Assembly (NCBI GenBank): GCA_017395085.1
Contig: JAFPWF010000017.1
Location: 64,001 to 128,000, forward strand
DNA from: Oscillospiraceae bacterium
GTDB lineage: Bacteria; Bacillota; Clostridia; Oscillospirales; Oscillospiraceae
Direction of reading: 5' to 3'
DNA length: 64,000 nucleotides
Shown here: positions 15,302 through 23,232 of the stretch, in pieces
Numbering within the stretch: position 1 is the stretch's first letter
Layout of the letters: each line of letters starts with the position of its first letter
Translations under genes and position numbers: made by a program
The notes under the pieces: model-generated
What the model saw: only the letters and a program-made list of their open reading frames with translations
Databases searched by the model: none
What the model was told of the DNA's origin: nothing

Positions 15302-18145
15302 TCAATCCCGGCGGATACGGGCATCAACGGCAAAGAATCCCAGCCGGTCAGAATCGTAAATCAGGGGGTTAATATCCATTTCGCAGATTTCCGGGTGATC
15401 CAGAAGCAGCTGATTGACACAGTAAAGAATTCTCTTGAATGCTTCCCTGTCCACACCTGCCTTGCCGCGGTAACCGTCCAGCAGTCTGGAACAGCGCAGG
15501 GAGGAGATCATTTCTTCGGCGTCTGTGGCGCTGAGAGGAACATGGCCGATCGAAACATCTTTAAGCAATTCCACCAGTGTTCCGCCCATGCCGGTCAGAA
15601 TGCTGTGCCCGAGCGCGGGGTCAAACGATGCGCCGATGATCATCTCTAGCGTGCCGGAAACCTGTTGCTGCAGCTGAACGCCGCGCAGACCGGGGAATTT
15701 CACTTCCCATTCCGCAACAAGGGCTCGAAGTTCCGCTGCATTGCGAATGCCGAGCCGTACGCCGCCGACGTCGGATTTGTGTACGATATCCGGGTGATCA
15801 ATCTTGACGACAACGGGATAGGGGAGGTTAATTTCCGCAGGATCCCGGCCGCATGCAAGATACATGTTTGCGGCAACGGGAATTCCGTAGAGAGACAGAA
15901 GACGGAAGCAGTTGTCCGGACCGAGATACGCGCCGCGCGGTGTGCGTGCAAGAATGGCGTTTGCTTCCAGGCGTGCGTCCATCCTGAGCGTCGGACTGAA
16001 GCTGCAGGGTTCAGGCCGGGGTTTTTCGACCATGTATGCCATCGTGCGGACCATCTGGTCAGGGAAGGAGAAGGTGGGAATACCGCCCTTCTTCATGACA
16101 GCACGGCCTTTGGCGCCAAGGTTCGGCCCAAAGAAGCAGGAGAAGATCGGAATGTCAGTGGATTTAAGAATGTCGACCATTGCCTGGGCCACTTCGCCCG
16201 TATCGATCAGCGCAGGCGGGACGCAGTCCACAATAATGGCATCGTATTTGCCGCTGTCGATCATGGCTTGCGCAGCCGCGGCATAGTGCGAAGGGGGAGC
16301 CGGAGCAACCAGATCCAGGGGATTGTGGGTGGAGGCTTCCGGCAGGAGTTGCGGCGCAAGTGCGGCCTGCTCTTCCGGGCTGAGTTCCGGCAGCTCAAAT
16401 CCGTATTTGACGAGTACGTCTGTGGTAAGTGTTCCCAGCCCGCCTGCATTGGAAATGATGCCCACACGTTTTCCCTTGATGTGTGGCATCTTGCTCATCG
16501 CGGAAGCAAGAAGGAAAGCGTCTTCCAGATTATCTGCCCGGATCACTCCGCATTTCCGAAGCAGGGCATCTGCGAGGTCATCGTTGCAGGCCATGCTTCC
16601 CGTATGGGAACTTGCCGCTTTTGCCCCGGCAGCGGTGCGGCCGGATTTTACCATGATGACCGGCTTGGTCATCCGCGACATAACTCTTTCAAAACGGTAA
16701 GGCTCCGGGAGAGTTTCCATGTACATGCAGACGAGTTTGGTATTGTCATCTTCCTCCAGCATGGGCAGCAGGTCGCAGGGATTGATGTTGGCCATGTTTC
16801 CGAGCGAAACAACCACGCTGAAACCGACATCAAGTTCGTCAGCAAAATCAATCAGGCTTGCTCCGAGCGCTCCCGACTGTGTCAGAAAGGCAACATGTCC
16901 CTTGCGGGGAGATTTATCGAGAATGGTAGCGCTCATGCGGACACGGTCGTTTGTATTCGCAAGCCCCATGCAGTTGGGACCCGTCATGCACATATTGTAT
17001 TTGTCCACGATTTCAAGGAGCTTTCGCTCTCGGTCGGCACCTTCACCGCCGACTTCACGGAATCCGGCAGTAATGCAGATCATGGCCTTGACGCCTTTTT
17101 TCCCGCACTCCTCCGCAACGCTCAGAACTCCCGCAGAGGGAACAGCGAGCACGGCGGTGTCCACCGTGTCGGGAATATTTAGAATTGAGCTGTATCCCGG
17201 AACTCCGTGAACCGGTTCTCCCTTGCGGTTTACGGCGTAGAGCCTGCCGGTATAGCCCAGATCCAGCATATTGTGAACGATGGCATTCCCCATACCCGGA
17301 CGACTGCTTGCACCGATGACCGCTACGGAGTCCGGGTAAAACAGCTTCGTGCGGTCCCGCTCAAAAAAAGGTTTGTTTTCTTCCCAGTTTTCAAAACAGA
17401 GCCCTTTTGGCGCAGGTGTGCCCTTATAGTACAGGGTGCCTTCTTCATCTGTGGCGAAGTTTCCGAGTGCCAATTCCAGCACGGTGCGTGCACCGACCAG
17501 GCGGGCCTGATCGTTGACGAGTTTCAGGTAATAGCGGAAACGCTCTTCTTCATCTTGGTGAATGCTGTAATCAACCGGAACTTTCGGGGAACGGATCAGC
17601 AGCGGACCGGCGTCCAGTTCCTTCGTAGCGATATGAGAACTCGCCCGCAGATAATCCATATCATAGGAAAACGCAGATTTGATGCCGTTTGCTCCTGCAA
17701 GAATCCGTCTGCCGTTCTCATCGGTAACGGCAAGGTCTGCTGGGTGCACATTGACGACGGTGTAACGGTCGAGCACGGCATCGGTAGTTGCCCATACATA
17801 ACCGGCGAGCAGGATCATATCCGCCTGGAAGGGCTCCACTTTTTCCAATACTTCGCGGTCAAATTCCGCCCGGACCTCGCGGTCTTTCAGAGGCTTGTTG
17901 CGCTCTGCATAGTATTGCCGGATATCGACTGCCACGCAGGGGACTCCGTTTGCCTGCGCAGTGGCAACCGCTTTGGAGTCGGTTTTATCCGCAAAAATTC
18001 CGACGATCTCAAAAGGACAGCCCTCAGCGGTTTTTTCCATTTCTTTTTGCAGTTCATACGCTTTCCAAAGAGTGTTGCCGGAGCCGGAACAGTAGCCGAG
18101 CACCCGCAGCTTTCCTCTGGCTGTATTTAGGATCGGTTTCAGCAT
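15302..18145 (-). CDS. Formyltransferase / ADP-forming acyl-CoA synthetase fusion
   Basis: A 947-aa two-part protein. Residues 10-195 resemble a folate formyltransferase (PurN/Fmt fold), with the Asn-x-His pair N132/H134 in 'VVNVHP' and D178 in 'KELDAGPL' aligning with the catalytic Asn, His and Asp of that family. The usual SLLPxYRG loop is replaced by other sequence. Residues 270-947 form an NDP-forming acyl-CoA synthetase: CoA-binding 'VAVIGASSRPG', phospho-His site H514 in 'SSHTGS', and an ATP-grasp end with 'HPDIVHKSDVGG' (H789). Such enzymes convert acyl-CoA, ADP and phosphate into acid and ATP. The gene lies 26 nt after the aminotransferase. I have not met this fusion; the formyltransferase substrate is unknown. 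Confidence 0.85.
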   Translation of the reverse strand: MLKPILNTARGKLRVLGYCSGSGNTLWKAYELQKEMEKTAEGCPFEIVGIFADKTDSKAVATAQANGVPCVAVDIRQYYAERNKPLKDREVRAEFDREVLEKVEPFQADMILLAGYVWATTDAVLDRYTVVNVHPADLAVTDENGRRILAGANGIKSAFSYDMDYLRASSHIATKELDAGPLLIRSPKVPVDYSIHQDEEERFRYYLKLVNDQARLVGARTVLELALGNFATDEEGTLYYKGTPAPKGLCFENWEENKPFFERDRTKLFYPDSVAVIGASSRPGMGNAIVHNMLDLGYTGRLYAVNRKGEPVHGVPGYSSILNIPDTVDTAVLAVPSAGVLSVAEECGKKGVKAMICITAGFREVGGEGADRERKLLEIVDKYNMCMTGPNCMGLANTNDRVRMSATILDKSPRKGHVAFLTQSGALGASLIDFADELDVGFSVVVSLGNMANINPCDLLPMLEEDDNTKLVCMYMETLPEPYRFERVMSRMTKPVIMVKSGRTAAGAKAASSHTGSMACNDDLADALLRKCGVIRADNLEDAFLLASAMSKMPHIKGKRVGIISNAGGLGTLTTDVLVKYGFELPELSPEEQAALAPQLLPEASTHNPLDLVAPAPPSHYAAAAQAMIDSGKYDAIIVDCVPPALIDTGEVAQAMVDILKSTDIPIFSCFFGPNLGAKGRAVMKKGGIPTFSFPDQMVRTMAYMVEKPRPEPCSFSPTLRMDARLEANAILARTPRGAYLGPDNCFRLLSLYGIPVAANMYLACGRDPAEINLPYPVVVKIDHPDIVHKSDVGGVRLGIRNAAELRALVAEWEVKFPGLRGVQLQQQVSGTLEMIIGASFDPALGHSILTGMGGTLVELLKDVSIGHVPLSATDAEEMISSLRCSRLLDGYRGKAGVDREAFKRILYCVNQLLLDHPEICEMDINPLIYDSDRLGFFAVDARIRRD

Positions 18146-18171
18146 GACAATCTTCCTCTCATGAATTCCTT

Positions 18172-19365
18172 TTACTTCAGGTATTCGTTGATCGCTTCGG
18201 CGAGAATCTGAATTCCGCGTTCAATGTTCTCTTTGGAAGGCGTGGAGTAATTCAAACGAAAAGCGGGGCAGGGGTCGCTGTCGTTCACCATGAAGGAACA
18301 GCCCGGTACGAAGGCGACGCCCTTGCCGGCAGCCATGTTTGCAAAATCCAGACTGTCATAACCTTCAGGGAGAGAGCACCAGAGGAAAAGACCGCCGTCC
18401 GGTTTCGTCCAGGTGATGCGTTTGTCTACATACTTGTCAAGGCATGCGAGCATAAAGTCACACTTGTCTCGGTAAATCCCGCGGATCTTCTCAATGTGCG
18501 CAGGTACGTCGTAGTGACGGAAGAACTCGTCACACACCATCTGGAAAAAGATGTTGGTGTGGCAGTCGCCGCCCTGCTTGGCGATGATCAACTTCTGAAT
18601 AATCGGCTTCGGAGCGCAGATAAACCCGATACGCATACCGGCAGAAAGAACCTTGGAGTAGGAGCCGTTATAGACCACGATACCCTCTGTATCCATGGAC
18701 TTGATGGTGGGAACGTCTTTTCCGCGGAATCGCAGTTCACCGTATGGGTTATCCTCAAGAATGATGATGTTGTTCTTTTTGCAAAGCTCGTAAACATCTT
18801 TACGGCGCTGAAGGCTCATGGTGGAACCGCGTGGATTCTGGAATGTGGGGATGAGATAAAGGAGCTTTACGTTCTTCTGTGTACGGACGGCATCTTCCAG
18901 CAGATCCATGCGGATGCCTTCGTCGTCCATCTCAATGCCCACAACATTGGCCCCATTGGCTTTCATGGCAATGATTCCGCTTACAAAGGAAGGGCTTTCC
19001 ACGATAACGGTATCGCCGCGGTTGATAAGAACTTCCGGAGTGATATACAGACCCTGCTGGCCGCCTGTTGTGATAATCACGTCATCGTTGTCGGTGTTTA
19101 TGTGAAAGACTTCACGCAGACGCTGCTTGGTAACCTCACGAAGGGGAAAATAACCTTCGGTTACGCTGTACTGCAGGGATTCGATCCCGCGTTCCCGGAA
19201 AATCTTCTCGGAAATCTCGTGGATCTGTTCGACCGGAATCGCTTCGCTGGAGGGGCTGCCGGTTGAAAGGGAAATGATACTGGGATTGGCAGCAACAATT
19301 TTGAGAATCTCGCGAATTGCGGAAGGTTTGACGCTGGAGATGTTGTCTGAAAATGTGTAGTTCAT
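18172..19365 (-). CDS. PLP-dependent aminotransferase (LysN/2-aminoadipate-like)
   Basis: A 397-aa fold-type I aminotransferase. It resembles the branch of 2-aminoadipate and multi-substrate aminotransferases, without the GntR domain of MocR regulators. The N-terminal 'SLSTGSPSSEAIP' segment, 'ITTGGQQGLY', the 'NPRG' turn, and 'SYSKVLSAGMRIG' carrying the Schiff-base Lys are all present. I start at the ATG at 19365, 8 nt after AAGGAG, instead of the upstream in-frame codon at 19431 that lies inside the promoter. As first gene of the unit with the acyl-CoA synthetase fusion, it likely turns an imported amino acid into a 2-oxo acid. The amino acid is not identified. Confidence 0.92.
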   Translation of the reverse strand: MNYTFSDNISSVKPSAIREILKIVAANPSIISLSTGSPSSEAIPVEQIHEISEKIFRERGIESLQYSVTEGYFPLREVTKQRLREVFHINTDNDDVIITTGGQQGLYITPEVLINRGDTVIVESPSFVSGIIAMKANGANVVGIEMDDEGIRMDLLEDAVRTQKNVKLLYLIPTFQNPRGSTMSLQRRKDVYELCKKNNIIILEDNPYGELRFRGKDVPTIKSMDTEGIVVYNGSYSKVLSAGMRIGFICAPKPIIQKLIIAKQGGDCHTNIFFQMVCDEFFRHYDVPAHIEKIRGIYRDKCDFMLACLDKYVDKRITWTKPDGGLFLWCSLPEGYDSLDFANMAAGKGVAFVPGCSFMVNDSDPCPAFRLNYSTPSKENIERGIQILAEAINEYLK

Positions 19366-19421
19366 CGGAAGGACTCCTTTTCTTTCAGTTTGCCGGCAAT
19401 GCGGTATCTTAAGCTGAGAAC

Positions 19422-19450
19422 AGTATAACAAGGAGCAAAAAACTTGTCAA
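19422..19450 (-). promoter_or_regulatory. Promoter of aminotransferase-fusion unit
   Basis: TTGACA (19445-19450), 17 bp, TATACT (19422-19427) on the minus strand. Confidence 0.88.
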
Positions 19451-19463
19451 TCAACTTGATAAG
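19443..19463. promoter_or_regulatory. Candidate operator over the reverse -35 box
   Basis: CTTGTCAA and TTGATAAG form an inverted repeat (7 of 8 positions) with a 5-bp centre, covering the -35 of the aminotransferase promoter. Confidence 0.4.
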
Positions 19464-19635
19464 CTTATGATAATATTGCTGACCATTAAATATGCCGGAA
19501 CGAATTGCAGCGACAGGAAAACGGCATGATTATTCAGTCTAAAATACAGTTTTGGAAAAGATAAATCAAAGCTGTTGTGCGAAACGCACAAAAAAACAAG
19601 GAATAATTTAGATAAAACGGAGAATCAATTCTCAT

Positions 19636-19662
19636 AACCTTGCCTAGTTAGTTGACAAGGTT
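19636..19662. promoter_or_regulatory. Candidate operator over the forward -35 box
   Basis: AACCTTG and CAAGGTT are 7-bp perfect inverted arms 13 bp apart (centre to centre 20 bp). The right arm overlaps the -35 of the LeuA-like gene promoter. Confidence 0.45.
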
Positions 19663-19680
19663 AAATACAGGTATTATAGT
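19652..19680 (+). promoter_or_regulatory. Promoter of LeuA-like gene and NSS symporter
   Basis: TTGACA (19652-19657), 17 bp, TATAGT (19675-19680). Confidence 0.88.
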
Positions 19681-19760
19681 TTATGAAGAAACCATGAATG
19701 AGTATATTGAATTCAATTCATTCAAATGAGGAATACTGAGGAATAAGGAGGTACTCAAAA

Positions 19761-20984
19761 ATGGGCTTCAAGGAAGAAGGAAAATGGTGGGTCAGCCCTG
19801 GTGACTATGATGAACGGGTGACCTGCGAGTACAATTTCCCTGAAAAGATCGAGATTCTTGACACCACATTACGCGATGGCGAACAGGAAGCCGGTATCAT
19901 CTTTACCAAAGAAGATAAGCTGGCAATCGCAAAGAAGCTTGATGCAGCAGGCGTTCATCGTATTGAAGGCGGCTGCCCGGCAACCTCGGAAGAAGATGCG
20001 GAAGCCCTGCGGGAAATTTGCGCAGCGGGTCTGAATGCCGACATTTACTGCTTCGTACGTGGCGTACTTTCTGATCAGGATCTGGCCAAATCCTGCGGCG
20101 TGGACGGTGTTCTCATCGAGATTCCCGGCAGCGAACACATGCTCTCGGGCGGCATGCGCTGGACTCCGGAGAAGGCTGTTGAAGCAGCAATTGCCGCTAC
20201 CCGTCATGCTCATGAACTGGGGCTGAAAGTAACGTATTTCCCCTCGGATGCTTCCCGTGCCTCACTTGATTTTCTCATTAACCTTCTCAATGCAATTCTG
20301 GACGGCGGCGGCTGGATGGACTCTATTGCCCTGGTGGATACTTTCGGTGCATTTTCTCCGGAAGGTGCGGCACTCTACACCCGTGCCATTCTGGAACGGG
20401 TCGGCAAACCGGTGGAAGCCCATTTCCATGAAGACTTCGGCCTGTCTGTTGCAACCACCATTGCAGCCCTGAAGGCCGGTGCTTTCTGCGCGCATGTCAC
20501 GGTCAACGGCATTGGCGAGCGTGCCGGCAGTTGCCCCATTGAACCATTGGTGATGAGCCTGCTTTGCCTTTACGGTCAGGACACCGGCGTCAAAACGGAG
20601 AATCTTGTTGATCTTGCGAAAGAAGTGGAAGTTCGCTCCGGTAAACCAATCCCTGCAACGAAGGCAATCGTTGGCAGCCGCCTTTTCGGTTGGGAGACCG
20701 GCCTTCCTGTCGGCTATTGGCAGAAGGCAAAGGACATTAACCCGCTCATTATGCTTCCGTATCTGTATTCCATGACCGGTATGAATCCACCGCATATTTA
20801 CATCGGCAAAAAGAGCGGCGGCGCGAACGTTGCACTTGTGAATGAGCGTTTGGGACTGCCGCCTGTGGAGGACAAAGAAGTTGTGCGTGTCATCCTTGAC
20901 AAGGTCAAGACGCTCTCCATCAAACTCAAGCGTGATTTGAATGATGAGGAATACACCGAAATCTATCACGAAGTGTTAGGCTGA
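19761..20984 (+). CDS. LeuA/homocitrate-synthase-like acyltransferase (HMGL-like TIM barrel)
   Basis: A 407-aa member of the DRE-TIM family, which condenses acyl-CoA with a 2-oxo acid (2-isopropylmalate, homocitrate or citramalate synthases) or, in other branches, cleaves such products. Key residues are visible: 'DTTLRDGEQEAG' with R38-D39, metal-binding H221 and H223 in 'AHFHEDFG', and 'NGIGERAG' at 249-256. The C-terminal allosteric domain of LeuA is absent. AGGAGG precedes the ATG by 9 nt. It lies divergent to an aminotransferase and upstream of an amino-acid symporter, with no other leucine or lysine biosynthetic gene near. A catabolic or salvage role is therefore as likely as biosynthesis. 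Confidence 0.88.
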   Translation: MGFKEEGKWWVSPGDYDERVTCEYNFPEKIEILDTTLRDGEQEAGIIFTKEDKLAIAKKLDAAGVHRIEGGCPATSEEDAEALREICAAGLNADIYCFVRGVLSDQDLAKSCGVDGVLIEIPGSEHMLSGGMRWTPEKAVEAAIAATRHAHELGLKVTYFPSDASRASLDFLINLLNAILDGGGWMDSIALVDTFGAFSPEGAALYTRAILERVGKPVEAHFHEDFGLSVATTIAALKAGAFCAHVTVNGIGERAGSCPIEPLVMSLLCLYGQDTGVKTENLVDLAKEVEVRSGKPIPATKAIVGSRLFGWETGLPVGYWQKAKDINPLIMLPYLYSMTGMNPPHIYIGKKSGGANVALVNERLGLPPVEDKEVVRVILDKVKTLSIKLKRDLNDEEYTEIYHEVLG

Positions 20985-21055
20985 TACTGTATTCATTGAC
21001 GGCCTGGTCAGCCGTTTTTGATAAACAAAAGAGAAAAAGCAAGGAGGAAAAAACA

Positions 21056-22423
21056 ATGGAGAAAAAACCCCGCGAACAATGGTCAGGGCGGCTGGGCTTT
21101 GTTCTCGCTACGGCGGGTTCTGCAGTTGGCCTTGGCAACATCATGAAGTTCCCGTGGATGACCGGACAGTATGGCGGTGCTGCATTCCTTTTCACATACA
21201 TCGTCGTCATGCTTGTGATCGGCATCGGCATGCTGATCTGCGACTTTCTCATCGGGAGGAACGGAAAAGCAAACGCGGTTGCTTCATACCGCAAGCTTTT
21301 GGGAAATAATCATTTTACCTGGATGGGCTATCTTGGCATTTTCAGCGCCATGCTTGCCCTGTCGTATTATGCGGTCTTTGGCGGCTGGATGCTGCACTAC
21401 ATCATTAATTCTTTCACTACTCTCGCACACATCAATCCCGCTGACGTCGGCGGATTTTTCGGTGCGTTTGTCAGTGCAGTCTGGGGTCCGATTATCGGCA
21501 CACTGATTTTCCTGGTTCTGACTGTGATTATTGTATGCGGCGGTGTAAAGAAGGGCATCGAAGCAGCCAGTAAGTTTATGATGCCGGCCTTGATCATTAT
21601 TTTGATTGTGCTGATCTTCCGTGCTGTTACACTTCCCGGTGCGGGCGAAGGCATTAAGTACTATCTGAAGCCCGATCTCTCCAAGATCACTCTGCCTGTT
21701 ATCGCCGCGGCTGTCGGTCAGTGCTTCTTCTCTTTGAACGTTGGTACCACCGGCATGGTCAACTATGGCAGTTATCTGAGCGATGATGAAGATGTGTTCA
21801 AATCCACGATGCAGGTTGCCTTCACCGACTTCGGTGTTGCTTTCTTTGCAGGTCTCATCATTATCCCCAGTGCTTTTGCTTTCAGCATTGATGTCGGTTC
21901 CGGTCCCTCGCTGCTCTTTGTCACCATGCCTTCCCTCTTTGCACAGCTCCCGGCGGGCGGCTTCTTCTGCTTCCTGTTCTTTGTGCTGCTGCTCTTTGCA
22001 TCCCTGACCTCGTCGGTCTCCATTCTTGAGATCTTTGTTCCGTTCATGACCGAGACGTTCCCCAAGAAGTTCAACCGCACAAAGGCCTCCATCACCGGCG
22101 GTATTCTCTGTCTTCTCCTTGGCATTCCCGTCAGCCTGAGCTTCGGTATCTGGGGCGATGTCCGCATCCTTGGTCAGGATATCTTCAGTCTCTACGATAA
22201 CTTTATTTGCATCTTTGCCTATCCGTTGATTGCACTCTGCACGGCCGTTATCGTCGGCTGGATCTGGGGCAAGAAGAACGCCCTCAATGCAATCTCCAAC
22301 CAGGGTCGTCTCGGACATCGGAAAGTTTACGATGTGTGGTTCTTCCTGGTTCGTTATATCTGCCCGATCCTGCTGCTCGTTGTTGTTATAACCGGTCTGG
22401 TCGGCTTCTTCGGAAGCTTCTGA
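21056..22423 (+). CDS. NSS family sodium-dependent amino acid transporter
   Basis: A 455-aa neurotransmitter:sodium symporter, LeuT-like, with about eleven membrane helices. The TM1 signature appears as 'GSAVGLGNIMKFPW' at residues 21-34. The usual NIWRFPY is altered at three places (W to M, R to K, Y to W), suggesting a substrate site different from LeuT. The ATG at 21056 follows AAGGAGG; the longer frame from 20996 adds an unlikely extension. The gene lies 71 nt behind the LeuA-like gene on the same transcript and ends before a strong terminator. It likely imports the amino acid that the cluster metabolises. Confidence 0.95.
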   Translation: MEKKPREQWSGRLGFVLATAGSAVGLGNIMKFPWMTGQYGGAAFLFTYIVVMLVIGIGMLICDFLIGRNGKANAVASYRKLLGNNHFTWMGYLGIFSAMLALSYYAVFGGWMLHYIINSFTTLAHINPADVGGFFGAFVSAVWGPIIGTLIFLVLTVIIVCGGVKKGIEAASKFMMPALIIILIVLIFRAVTLPGAGEGIKYYLKPDLSKITLPVIAAAVGQCFFSLNVGTTGMVNYGSYLSDDEDVFKSTMQVAFTDFGVAFFAGLIIIPSAFAFSIDVGSGPSLLFVTMPSLFAQLPAGGFFCFLFFVLLLFASLTSSVSILEIFVPFMTETFPKKFNRTKASITGGILCLLLGIPVSLSFGIWGDVRILGQDIFSLYDNFICIFAYPLIALCTAVIVGWIWGKKNALNAISNQGRLGHRKVYDVWFFLVRYICPILLLVVVITGLVGFFGSF

Positions 22424-22453
22424 TTCCCGGCTTCTGGATCAAACAAATATTTA

Positions 22454-22507
22454 TTCAAATCAAACAGCCTGTCTGGCGGAATCGTCAGACAGGCTGTTTG
22501 ATTTGAA
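22454..22507. terminator. 22-bp stem terminator shared by symporter and glycosylase genes
   Basis: A perfect 22-bp inverted repeat with a 10-nt loop (22476-22485) lies between convergent genes. The arms end in AAAT/ATTT runs that act as U-tracts. The right arm also encodes the last seven residues (IQIKQPV) of the glycosylase gene on the minus strand. Confidence 0.85.
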
Positions 22508-22982
22508 TCCAGGCTTTAATTAACCGGTCCACCGTCCAGGAGGCGTTAGCCGGGCTGGTCGAAGGGAGGCATGTTGCGGAACGGTTGGTTACTGGAAACA
22601 GGTAACGGTTATAGAGCTTATATGCAGTTTGACCGTTACAGAAAATCCGTTCGATTTGTGCGCCATCCAGAAGGATATTCACATCGTTTGCAGTGACGTT
22701 TTGAATGCTGCTGTCTGCGGATCCGGTTATTTCACAGCTGGAGATGACATCCCAGACGGCAATGTGATGGCGAAAAAGAAATGCCTCTTTTTCCTTTTTA
22801 GTTGCGGGACAGACGTCCTCGTAAATTGAGGAGAGAACGCGCCAGAATCGGTTTTGTGGATGACCGTAAAAGTATCCGGTTTCCCTCGATTTGACGGATG
22901 GAAAACTGCCTAGAATCAGGATTTCCGATTCGTTATTCCAGGTCGGCGGGATCGGATGTTCAATGACTGTATGCTGCAGCAT
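22485..22982 (-). CDS. DNA-deoxyinosine glycosylase (UDG family 6)
   Basis: A 165-aa uracil-DNA glycosylase superfamily protein that matches the hypoxanthine-DNA glycosylase branch. It removes deaminated adenine (and perhaps other bases) to start base-excision repair. The N-terminal motif 'LILGSFPSVKSRE' with 'YYG-HPQNRFWR'-like sequence and the C-terminal 'LPSTSPAN' loop are visible. AAGGAG lies 9 nt before the ATG. Its final codons run into the shared terminator stem. It is a single gene unrelated to the metabolic cluster beside it. Confidence 0.88.
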   Translation of the reverse strand: MLQHTVIEHPIPPTWNNESEILILGSFPSVKSRETGYFYGHPQNRFWRVLSSIYEDVCPATKKEKEAFLFRHHIAVWDVISSCEITGSADSSIQNVTANDVNILLDGAQIERIFCNGQTAYKLYNRYLFPVTNRSATCLPSTSPANASWTVDRLIKAWIQIKQPV

Positions 22983-23024
22983 TTTTATGGCTCCTTCCTG
23001 AAAGTTGAATACTCCTGCGTGTAC

Positions 23025-23053
23025 AGTATATCAAGTTTAAAGAAAAATGTCAT
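23025..23053 (-). promoter_or_regulatory. Promoter of deoxyinosine glycosylase gene
   Basis: ATGACA (23048-23053), 17 bp, TATACT (23025-23030) on the minus strand. Confidence 0.7.
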
Positions 23054-23113
23054 CCTGTGAGAATCCTTTTCAAATGTCGAAGGAAGTGCCGAAAAGGAAA
23101 AGCGGGGAGAATA

Positions 23114-23142
23114 TTGATTATTTAACCGGAACATGGTATTTT
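23114..23142 (+). promoter_or_regulatory. Possible promoter of araD
   Basis: TTGATT, 17 bp, TATTTT. This is the best match upstream of araD but weaker than others in the window. Confidence 0.4.
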
Positions 23143-23232
23143 ATTTTAATCAGGATGAAAAGGAAGAAATTCTGATTCAGAGTAATTGCGTCATATACTC
23201 AGGGTAATGGAGTACTGAATGGAGGTTTTGCA

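Larger units (their letters stand above)
19366..19760. other. Divergent regulatory region between aminotransferase and LeuA-like gene
   Basis: A 395-bp AT-rich region holding two outward sigma-A promoters and several symmetric elements: an imperfect inverted repeat at 19443-19463, the palindrome ATAAGCTTAT at 19459-19468, TTGTGCG-3-CGCACAA at 19575-19591, GAGAAT-2-ATTCTC at 19620-19633, and AACCTTG-13-CAAGGTT at 19636-19662. The plus-strand leader can form a hairpin (19695-19701 with 19718-19724). No reading frame with a ribosome site is present. Confidence 0.7.

Noticed and set aside
15665-17182. 505-aa open frame opposite the fusion gene
   Set aside because: It is a shadow of the strong coding bias of the minus-strand gene; it has no ribosome site and no recognisable motif.
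19575-19591. TTGTGCG/CGCACAA hairpin as a terminator
   Set aside because: The run beside it is A on the plus strand and would precede the stem on the minus strand, so it lacks a U-tract in either useful direction.
21284-22318. 344-aa open frame opposite the NSS symporter, rich in Glu, Lys and Asn
   Set aside because: The composition is the complement of a hydrophobic membrane gene. No ribosome site is present.
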